Below, piece after piece: positions 33,801 through 44,900 of a stretch of 64,000 nt of DNA. Under the pieces are notes generated by a model. That model did not search any database. It saw only the letters and a program-made list of their open reading frames with translations, and was not told where the DNA came from. Position 1 is the stretch's first letter, and each line of letters starts with the position of its first letter. This stretch comes from Candidula unifasciata (Eukaryota; Mollusca; Gastropoda; Stylommatophora; Geomitridae), in NCBI GenBank assembly GCA_905116865.2, contig CAJHNH020004580.1, positions 65,001 through 129,000 of the forward strand, in the 5' to 3' direction. The position numbers were made by a program, and so were the translations under genes.

Positions 33801-35066
33801 ATGGGAGTAAGAGAGGCAGTCAGTCTATTCTGTCTTCCTCTAACATGGGAGTAAGAGAGGCAGTCAGTCTATTCTGTCTTCCTCTAACATGGGAGTAAGA
33901 GAGGCAGTCAGTCATTCTGTCTTCCTCAGTCTATTATTCTGTCTTCCTCTAACATGCGAGTAAGAGAGGCAGTCAGTCTATTCTGTCTTCCTCTAACATG
34001 CGAGTAAGAGAGGCAGTCAGTCTATTCTGTCTTCCTCTAACATGTGAATAAGAGAGGCAGTCAGTCTATTCTGTCTTCCTCCTACATGCGAGTAAGAGAG
34101 GCAGTCAGTCTATTCTGTCTTCCTCTAACATGCGAGTAAGAGAGGCAGTTAATCTATTCCATCTTCATCCAACATGGGAGTAAGAGAGGCAGTCAGTCTA
34201 TTCTGTCTTCTTCTAACATGCAGAGCAAGAGAGGCAGTCAGTCTATTCTGTCTTCCTCCTACATGTGAATAAGAGAGGCAGTCAGTCTATTCTGTCTTCC
34301 TCTAACATGCGAGTAAGAAAGGCAGTCAGTCTATTCTGTCTTCCTCTAACATGCGAGTAAGAGAGGCAGTCAGTCTATTCTGTCTTCCTCTAACATGCGA
34401 GTAAGAGAGGCAGTCAGTCTATTCTGTCTTCCTCCTACATGCGAGTAAGAGAGGCAGTCAGTCTATTCTGTCTTCTTCTAACATGCGAGTAAGAGAGGCA
34501 GTCAGTCTATTCCATCTTCATCCAACATGCGAATAAGAGAGGCAGTCAGTCTATTCTGTCTTCCTCCAACATGTGAGTAAGATAGGCAGTCAGTCTATTC
34601 TGTCTTCCTCCTGGACATGTGTGTGAGTGAGTCAGTCTATTCTGTCTTCCCCCAACATGCAATTAAAGGAGGCAGTGTCAGTCTATTCTGTCTTCCCTTG
34701 ACATGTGTGTGAGAGAGTCAGTCTATTCTGTCTTCCCCCAACATGCGAGTAAAGGAGGCAGTGTCAGTCTATTCTGTCTTCCCTTGACATGTGTGTGAGA
34801 GAGTCAGTCTATTCTGTCTTCCCCCAACATGCGAGTAAAGGAGGCAGTGTCAGTCTATTCTGTCTTCCCTTGACATGTGTGTGAGAGAGTCAGTCTATTC
34901 TGTCTTCCCCCAACATGCGAGTAAAGGAGGCAGTGTCAGTCTATTCTGTCTTCCCTGGACATGTGTGTGAGAGAGTCAGTCTATTCTGTCTTCCCTGGAC
35001 ATGTGTGTGAAAGAGTCAGTCTATTCTGTCTTCCCTGGACATGCGAGTAAGAGAGGCAGTCAGTCT
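30826..35066 (+). repeat. Large 44-bp satellite array, about 4.2 kb
   Basis: Roughly 90 units of 44 bp containing AACATGGGAGTAAGAGAGGC and AGTCAGTCTATTCTGTCTTC, CTCT. Central units (32040-32680 and elsewhere) are identical to each other. Shorter units lacking TAAGAGAGGCAG occur at the left end (30905-31090) and a few scrambled joints near 31480, 31570, 31800, 32690 and 33910. Variant units with ATGCGAATAAG or ATGCGAGTAAG are grouped. The right end (34610-35040) changes to an alternating two-unit form of 86 bp. It stops about 730 bp past the aftiphilin stop codon. Confidence 0.98.
34610..35045 (+). repeat. 86-bp dimeric higher-order repeat at satellite edge
   Basis: Alternation of a 40-bp unit with ACATGTGTGTGAGAGAGTCA and a 46-bp unit with ACATGCGAGTAAAGGAGGCA plus GTGTCAGTC, about four dimers long, both carrying the common GTCTATTCTGTCTTCC core. 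Confidence 0.9.
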
Positions 35067-35797
35067 CTGACACACAGTTTTTCTGTTTCAATTTTCCCAC
35101 AGTTGTAACAAATAAATGATAAAGCTTGTCAAACTGTGATTACTTCTTCTAATTACTTGGTTGTCTTCCTGCAGTCATCATTTGAATCTGTTGTCTGACT
35201 ATCCCAGTTTCCTGTCTGTCTGCGCAGCAGCAATGAATAACCTGTGTCAACCATATCTGAAGTGTGTCATGTAAGTACACCCCCCTACAGGTGTGAACAG
35301 TCCAGTTTACTTGCAACCAGGAATGATACATCCCCTATACATTACATATATCATGGAGAAATATTTCAATCAGGCGGGAAACAAACAGTTCTGTCTGCTG
35401 CTGTGATGTAGCTCCCAGTCACCATGAAACTGTGGAGAGTGGCTCGATAAATGCCGATGACTAGATTCCCTGAAGATGATATCGGACAATTCTGCGACAC
35501 AATGTCCTTTAACATGCCAACACAATATCCTTAACTATAACACAATGTCCTTAACCATAACACAATGTCCTTAACTATAACACAATGTCCTTAACTATGC
35601 TAATCACAAGTCAAATCAAAACTGCCCAGAGTCCAATTTGGCCAGGTAATCAATGCCAGGCAATACTGCGTACACAATATCTAACCATGATCACAATCAA
35701 GTCAAGGTACTGCCCACACAAATCATGTAACCAATTCTAGCAATGAGTGACCGATGCTGGACACTGCCTGTAGTTGGCTAAACCCCCAAAAGAAGGT
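35067..35797 (-). other. Aftiphilin 3' flank / probable 3' UTR
   Basis: Mostly unique sequence downstream of the aftiphilin stop, with four 20-bp repeats (ACACAATGTCCTTAACTATA) at 35509-35598. No AATAAA was found in the transcript direction, so the end of the mRNA is unknown. Confidence 0.5.
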
Positions 35798-35991
35798 TTA
35801 CTGTTTCACTGGGAACATGAGAACCCGGGACTGCATGAAGCTCAAGTTGGGCATCCTCTCCAACACACGAATGGCCTCAGCACTCAAGACCTCATTGGTG
35901 GCAAGCTTAGCCGTTGGTGTTGTTCTCTTGAGGATGTCTTCCAGCGGTTGCGAGGATGGAGGTACTGTCTCCCGGTCTTCTGCTTTAAACA
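35798..35991 (-). CDS. AFTPH: Aftiphilin last coding exon
   Basis: CCTCCACAG|TG to TAA at 35800-35798; phase 1 in. It encodes PLEDILKRTTPTAK and the C-terminal LSAEAIRVLERMPNLSFM, VLMFPVKQ. It lies about 11 kb from exon 6. Confidence 0.93.
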
Positions 35992-38900
35992 CTGTGGAGG
36001 AACAAAGGAGGAATAAAACAGCCTCTAGAATAGAAAAGAACATATCCAGAACTTATGTTACAAGAGAAACACAACAACAATGTCCTCCATCCCTCTGCAC
36101 ATTAGATAGTTTGAATTTGTCTGTAGTGCTCTTTCCACATGTCACACGGCTTCTTAGCTATGATCTTCTTCAAGTAGATCAACTAAAGACTCATTCAGAG
36201 ATTCCAGTATCAAGAATCCTCTATAATTTGTTAAAATATTATCTCTCTACACACCAAGTTATCTTCAAATAATATCTCTGTACATAACAGTTTATCTGCA
36301 GACATTGTCTCCCTACATACCAAGTGATCTGCAAATATTGTCTCTCTATATACCAAATTTGTCTGCGTACACACCAGGCAATAGTTGAGTTACACACCAG
36401 GCAATAGTTGAGTTACACACCAGGCAATAGTTTAGTTACACACCAGGCAATAGTTGAGTTACACACCAGGCAATAGTTGAGTTACACACCAGGCAATAGT
36501 TGAGTTACACACCAGGCAATAGTTAAGTTACACACCAGGCAATAGTTAAGTTACACACCAGGCAATAGTTGAGTTACACACCAGGTCATGGTCAAATTTT
36601 GCATCCAAAGTAAAACTTTGTGAACACAAATTCCAATGAATCAAGAGTTTGTGTTAAAACATGGGCATGCCTACCAGGGACTAATACATATATTATGAAG
36701 ATGCATCCCTGCAGGGACCAAACAAGTTAACCAAGTGTTTGTCTTAAATGACTTTGTATTAACAAGAATGTTGCAATACATGACACGGTCAAGTTGCAGA
36801 TCCTTACATACCGTGTCAAAGTAGAGTTTTTGACCCACATACACACACACCGGGCAATAATCAAGATGTTTAATCCATGCACACCAAGCAATTTTTAAAT
36901 GCTACATCTATGCTCAACCAGTGTTCATGTAGTTAACTCAACACTGGATTACTAAAAGGAGAACAGCGGAAAACCCCACATGCAGATACATGGTCAGCTG
37001 TAATTAAATCACATTCATGCGTAACAACACCCCAGATACAAGACCTCAGGTCTGTCCCTTCCAGACATATCTAGGATACAGTATTTTTAGGACCAAATGA
37101 CACTTTTGGGTGACATGGTCAGTATCACACAGGGATCTGACCTTGGGTGACATGGTCAGTATCACACAGGGATCTGACCGTGGGTGATGTGGTCAGTATC
37201 ACACAGGGATCTGACCGTGGGTGATGTGGTCAGTATCACACAGGGATCTGACCGTGGGTGATGTAGTCAGTATCACACAGGGATCTGACCTTGGGTGATG
37301 TGGTCAGTATCACACAGGGATCTGACCTTGGGTGATGTAGTCAGTATCACACAGAGATCTGACCTTAGGTGATGTGGTCAGTATCACACAGAGATCTGAC
37401 CTTGGGTGATGTGGTCAGTATCACACAGGGATCTGACCTTGGGTGATGTAGTCAGTATCACACAGGGATCTGACCTTGGGTGATGTAGTCGGTATCACAC
37501 AGGGATCTGACCTTGGGTGATGTGACATCTCCTCTTCAGGGTTCAGATGACCTGAATGTCAATGTATTACACTTAAGCACTGTAGCCTAATTTCTCAAAA
37601 CATTCTCAACCAACTGACCAAACAACCAACCACCTGGAAACCCGAGTCGGGCTAGTGACGAGCATCAGTGAAAGCTGTGAAAACTGCAAGCACTAGAAAC
37701 AAATAAGCTGTGAGATCTAAGAGCCACAGCAATTGTCTATGATGACTAGTAGCCATATTTCACAACCTCATAAAGGGAGATCACAAATACATTCAGAGTA
37801 AGTGTGCTGCCTGTAGCAGAGCAATCAGTTGTCCACCAACTACATCAGTTCATACCAGATCCACCAACAACAGTTCATACTAGATCCACCAACTACATCA
37901 GTTCATACCAGATCCACCAACAACAACAGTTCATACTAGATCCACCAACTACATCAGTTCATACCAGATCCACCAACAATAACAGTTCATACTAGATCCA
38001 CCAACTACATCAGTTCATACCAGATCCACCAACTACAACAGTTCATACCAGATTCACCAACTACATCAGTTCATACTAGATTCACCAACTACATCAGTTC
38101 ATACCAGATCCACCAACTACATCAGTTCATACCAGATCCACCAACTACATCAGTTCATACCAGATCCACCAACTACATCAGTTCATACCAGATCCACCAA
38201 CTACATCAGTTCATACCAGATCCACCAACTACATCAGTTCATACCAGATCCACCAACTACATCAGTTCATACCAGATCCACCAACTACATCAGTTCATAC
38301 CAGATCCACCAACTACATCAGTTCATACCAGATCCACCAACTACATCACAGATCCACCAATTACATCAGTTCATACTAGATCCACCAACTACATCAGTTC
38401 ATACTAGATCCACCAACTACATCAGTTCATACTAGATCCACCAACTACATCAGTTCATACTAGATCCACCAACTACATCAGTTCATACTAGATCCACCAA
38501 CTACATCAGTTCATACTAGATCCACCAACTACATCAGTTCATACTAGATCCACCAACTACATCAGTTCATACTAGATCCACCAACTACATCAGTTCATAC
38601 TAGATCCACCAACTACATCAGTTCATACTAGATCCACCAACTACATCAGTTCATACTAGATCCACCAACTACATCAGTTCATACTAGATCCACCAACTAC
38701 ATCAGTTCATACTAGATCCACCAACTACATTAGTTCATACTAGATCCACCAACTACATCAGTTCATACTAGATCCACCAACTACATCAGTTTATACTAGA
38801 TCCATCAACTACATAAGTTCATACTAGATCCACCAACTACATCAGTTCATACTAGATCCACCAACTACATCAGTTCATACTAGATCCACCAACTACATCA

Positions 38901-41900
38901 GTTCATACTAGATCCACCAACTACATCAGTTCATACTAGATCCACTAACTACATCAGTTCATACTAGATCCACCAACTACATCAGTTCATACTAGATCCA
39001 CCAACTACATAAGTTCATACTAGATCCACCAACTACATCAGTTCATACTAGATCCACCAACTACATCAGTTCATACTAGATCCACCAACTAGAAGACATG
39101 GACATTAGGAATTATTGCTCCCTACGGTATACCGGTGGGGGTTCCGGGGCCCTACTATAGGGAAAACAAGAATAGACCCACTGCCTGCCCAAAAGCATGT
39201 TGTAAGAGTCGACTAACTTGGAGGTTCCTTCGAAGTCGGAGTGCATCTGCCTGAGAGGCAAGGAACCAGCAGTCTGCATGCCAATGAGTCAGATCTGTAA
39301 AATGGATGCACATGCAACACTCAGGTTCTGGAACAGGACTGCAGTCCAGAAGTGAACAAGCAACCAGAACTTTCTGCCGGAGTTTACAGCTGGTGAAGGC
39401 GAAGAAGAAGATTGCTTCCTATGTGGGTTAGGGGCCCCACTTGGGGACAGGGGGGAGAACAGACCCAATGTCCCCTCCACCTTACATGTTCAGCAAGCAT
39501 GTCACAAAAGTCAACTAGTCAGAGTACATCTGCATGAGAGGCCAGGAACCAACATTCTGCATACAAATATATCAGATCTAAAAAAAACTGATGTGTACGT
39601 AAAACTCAAGTTCCGCTGCAAGACTAAAGTCCAGAAGTGGATGAACAACCAGAACTTTTCACCGCAGTTTACAGCTGGTGAACGTGAAGAAGAGGAAGAG
39701 AATGAATCCTTGCAGGTGCTAGAGACAGCGAGCGCTGTACAGAGATTCTCCTTGTGTGACTTGGTTAGGAAGGAGACTGGGTAACTAAGGGAGATAGCTG
39801 CATGCAATAAAGTGATCCAAGTAACAAAACCAAAAAAAAGAATTTATAACAACAAATATCAAGTGCACACAATGAGTGGTCTAACAGTTGAAGCTGTTTT
39901 CTGCACAACAGGATCATGAATGCAAAGCTAATGTAACAAGATGTAGTCACAGTAAAACCATTCACCAGAATCACCAGCACTTTCACCTCTGCCATTAAGC
40001 CTTGTAGAGAAGAACAGTTTGCAATCCATTTCATGATGGGCAGCAATGGCCACTGTCATTTTATGTCGCTGTAGAAGCTCTTTAATGATATCAATCCATG
40101 TTTCAAAGGATGGCCTCTTGCTTTTACTTCAGATCTGTTCATGTGTAGCTCCTGCGCTGGTAGTTGTTCTTAGTAAACAACCCAACCGTGTGATCTTCTG
40201 TTTCTCAGTGAATTTGCTGCACTTTTGTTCCTAAACTCTGCCTGATATCATATCTAACTGTTTCTGGGATAGTTAAGTTGGCCGCTTTTCTCAGGCATCT
40301 CATTTTGCAAGTGTTAAATTGTACGCAGGTTAGCCTTTGATAATGTCCCAGTCTGGCACTGGTAGCACAGTGTTGGAATGAAACACTGTTTATAATCTGT
40401 TTCATGGTGCTCATACTTATGTTTGGGTGTCTTAATAATATTGTCAGTTGGTTTATAAATGCACTGACTCGTTGGCATCTTGTTTCAATTTTCCGATCTA
40501 TTCTTCCATCCTCCGAGAATATTCTTCCTAGGTATTTATATTCTGTAACTTGCATTAGACAAGTGCCATTCAGCCCAATATGCAGCGGACTAGGAATTCT
40601 TCAGGCCTGCATGACTTCAGTTTTAATAGTATTTATGTTCAGGTTATATCGTCTGCATGTTGAACTTAGCCTCTTCAAATGTTCTTGCAGTCTACTCCAC
40701 TTATTGTAGGACAGGCACTGATCGTCTGCAAATAGGAGCTCACTTATTGTGTGTGGATCTAATTCTTCCTCTGGAAAGTAAAGTTCCTCATCTTCTGGAC
40801 TGTCTGTGTCGACTGCTTTAGAGCTGGCTTCTTTTTAAATTCTGTATGTATACAGTAAATAAGAGAGGAGAGAGCACTCTATCATTTGTTGGGAGAAAAA
40901 CAGATCGAACAGAAAAAACTGGTTTTACAAGCTTTCAATTTCACTTAAATTGAAAAGTAAAGCTGATAACATAATCGAATCTATCAAATGTAAACCATGT
41001 AACGCTGATGTAAATGTAAAGCTGATAATATAAATCTGATCTGTAAAATGTAAAGCTGATAATACATTCAAGTCAGAGACACCAAGTAGCGACCCCAGTC
41101 ATGCGGTTTTGAAACTGAAAGTACGCTTTCTTTTACACTAACCAAAATCTACATGCATATAAAGCTACGGGGGTATATAAAGTTACAATATGGCATACAA
41201 AGAAATGAGACAGCGCTAAAAAAAATGCCAGAAATTAATTCTGAAATCCCAAGCAGGCAAAAGAATAAACACAAAAGCAGGCAGGAAAATCACCATAAAT
41301 ATTGTTTATGAAATGTATGCTTCTCATGCAGCAACAAATGCCAGATTGTATTCAAATGTCATTCCAAATTAACAAACAAAAGAGAAATGTTAACCTAGCA
41401 ACCCAACAAAAAAACTGAAAGAGAAATCAGAAAAAAAGGACTGAAATAACCTAACAAGGAGAGACAACACCAGAAACTGTAAAAATAACCACAGGAGAAT
41501 GTAAGAACTGAAAAATCAGCAAAAACAAAAGTGAACGAGGTGTTATCTTACCCCAGTCCCACTCATCTGGTTAGGTGGTTAGCCAGCAGTGAAGAAGCAA
41601 GTGGTTCAAATACAAACACAAGAATCAGTGATATACACACACACATTCAAGAGAACATGAAAGTGATCATTTGGCTGTCAGCTGTTCTACTAGCAGCATA
41701 TTTCTTCTTCTTTAGTTACCCTCAGTAGTGTAGATGTCATGCTATGTTGTGGTTTACAGCTAGGCTGCAATATCTTTCAGTCCAATAAATCTATTTTAAA
41801 TAGCTCCTAATTATTCAGCTTTTACAACATACGGGACAGGATGTCACTGGGTCAGAGTTAAACATAGGAGAGCTCAATATGTCGGAGTTAAACATAGGAG

Positions 41901-44900
41901 AGCTCAATGTCTCAGAGTTAAACATAGGAGAGCTCAATGTGTCAGAGTTAAACATAGGAGAGCTCAATGTGCCAGAGTTAAACATAGGAAAGCTCAATGT
42001 GTTCGGAGTTAAACATAGGGGAGCTCAATGTGTAAGAGTTAAACATAGGAGAGCTCAATGTGTCAGAGTTAAACATGGGAGAGCTCAATGTGTCAGAGTT
42101 AAACATAGGAGAGCTCAATGTGTCAGAGTTGAACATAGGAGAGCTCAATGTGTTAGGAGTTAAACATAGGGGAGCTCAATGTGTAAGAGTTAAACATACG
42201 AGAGCTCAATGTGTTAAAGTTAAACATGGGAGAGCTCAATGTGTCAGAGTTAAACATAGAAGAAATCAATGTGTCAGAGTTAAAAATAGGAGAGCTCAAT
42301 GTGTCAGAGTTAAACATAGGAGAGCCCAATGTGTAAGAGTTAAACATAGAAGAGCTCAATATGTAAGACTTAAACATAGGAGTATTAAATGTGTGAGAGT
42401 TAAACATAGAAGAGCTCAATGTGCAAGAGTTAAACATAGGAGTATTAAATGTGGGAGAGTTAAACATAGAAGAGCTCAATATGTAAGAGTTAAACATAGG
42501 AGTATTAAATATGTGAGAGTTAAACATAGAAGAGCTCAATGTGCAAGAGTTAAAAATAAGAGTATTAAATGTGTGAGAGTTAAACATAGAAGTATAAGAG
42601 TTAAACATGGAAGTGCTCAATGTGTAAGAGTTAAACATAGGAGAGTTAAACATTAAAGAAATCAACGTGTAAGGGTTAAGAATAGAACAGCTCAATGTGT
42701 AAGGCAAGAGTTAAACGGAGGAGAGCTCAATGTGCAAGAGTTAAACATAGGAAAGTTAAACATAGGAGAGTTTAATGTGTAAGAGCTCAACATTTAAGAA
42801 TTAAATATAGAAGAGCTGAATGTGTAAGAGTTCAATGTGCAAGAGTTAAACAAAGGAGAGTTTAATGTGCATGAGTTAAACACAGATGAGTTCAATGTTC
42901 AAAAGTTAGATATAGAAGATTTCAGTGTGTATTGGTTAAGTACAGAATAGTTTAATGTGTAAGAGTTAAAACAGAACAGTTAAACATAAAAAAAAACATT
43001 TTAATGTGAAAGTACAAAGTCATCTCTTCTTCTTGTTCGCGTTCACCAGCTGTAAACTCCGGCGGAAAGTTTTGGTTGCTCATCCACTTCTGGACTGCAG
43101 TCCTGTTCCAGAACCTGAGTGTTGCGTGTGCAGCCGTTTTACAGATCTGACTCATTTGTATGCAGACTGCTGGTTCCTTGCCTCTCAGGTAGATGCACTC
43201 TGACTTCAAACGAAGCTCCCAATTAGTCGACTCTTACAACATGCTTTTGGGTAGGCAGTGGGTCTATTCTTGTTTTCCCTATAACAGGGCCCCGGAACCC
43301 ACATGGGTAGTACAAAGTGATGTAGTTCAGCTTTAAACAGGGCAGCAAATCAACCACAGACAAACACAAACAAGGACTAGCTGGTTGTCTGAGAACAGCT
43401 CTGCCATGTTCCATGAGACAGTTTGTGTCATTCATAATGTCAGTGTTTTCAGTGCTCCGTCAAGCATATCAGTGTTTCATCAAAAATGTCAAGGTGTCGT
43501 CCAATTTGTGATTTCTCGAGAATATCAGTGTTTCGTTGAGAACGCTGGCATTTCATCAAGAATTCTTTTTTTTTTATGTCAGTATTTCAACAAGAATGTC
43601 AGGGTTTAATTAAAAAAATTTCAACGTTTTATAAAAAAATGTCAGGGTGTCATTAAATATGTAAGTGTTTCCTCTAGAATGGCAATGTTTCAATGACAAT
43701 GTTGGTGTTTCATTAAGAATGTCAGGGTGTCATTAAACATGTAAGTGTTTCCTCTAGAATGGCAGTGTTTCAATGAGAATGTTGGTGTTTCATCAAGAAT
43801 GTCAGGGTGTCATCAAATATGTAAGTGTTTCCTCTAGAATGGCAGTGTTTCAATGAGAATGTTGGTGTTTCATCAAGAATGTCAGGGTGTCATCAAATAT
43901 GTAAGTGTTTCCTCTAGAATGGCAGTGTTTCAATGAGAATGTTGGTGTTTCATCAAGAATGTCAGGGTTTGCATGGTGTACTGGACTGAAACCCTTTCCC
44001 TAGCACTCTGGAAGTCAGTGGTTCACTGGTTTGTGAGTGCAGGAGTTTCAAAGATCTGCTTTGTGTGAAACTCTCGGCAGTCAAACAGTCACTGTACGGA
44101 GTGAGACTGAGCCACTGGGATAAAACTCCAGTGCAATGAAGTTAAAGCGTCACCTTGTAACAGCCTTTGTTCTGTTGAGTGGCCAAGACGAAACACTGTA
44201 TACCTAAAATCTGTGTTATGTCAATCAGACTCAACTACAAGATACAGTTTCCAACAAACATACAAGGAGAAGAAGTCATCATAAGACGAACAACAAAATC
44301 TAATCAGCCCAGCAAACACTACAGTGAATCTAAATTTACCAGAGAAACACCAATAAGTTCAAACCACAAATGAAACCAAAAAAGGAACCACAGAAACTAG
44401 TGAGAGAGTAAAACTGAATAAACAAAATGGGTAATTATAATTTCTAAGGAAGCATGATACTGCTAGTGGTCAGTTAGGTAAGTCCAGACACAAGCTAATA
44501 GACAGGTGCTGTTTGGTTTATCTCCAGTCACAGGCTATTAGACAGGTGCTGTTTGGTTCATCTCCAGTCACGGGCTATTAGACAGGTGCTGTTTGGTTCA
44601 TCTCCAGTCACAGGCTATTAGACAGGTGCTGTTTGGTTCATCTCCAGACACAGGCTATTAGACAGGTGCTGTTTGGTTTATCTCCAGACACAGGCTATTA
44701 GACAGGTGCTGTTTGGTTCATCTCCAGACACAGGCTATTAGACAGGTGCTATTTGGTTCATCTCCAGACACAGGCTATTAGACAAGTGCTGTTTGGTTCA
44801 TCTCCAGACACAGGCTATTAGACAGGTGCTGTTTGGTTTATCTCCAGTCACAAGCTATTAGACAGGTGCTGTTTGGTTTATCTCCAGACACAAGCTATTA

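Noticed and set aside
30826..35066. CRISPR-like array
   Set aside because: Repeats are directly adjacent with no unique spacers, and the sequence is animal nuclear DNA.
35754..36272. 172-codon forward frame
   Set aside because: It is antisense to the last coding exon of aftiphilin, which has matching splice phase and conserved residues.
41879..42707. Frames up to 198 codons in the 30-bp array
   Set aside because: Repeat-derived, open on both strands.
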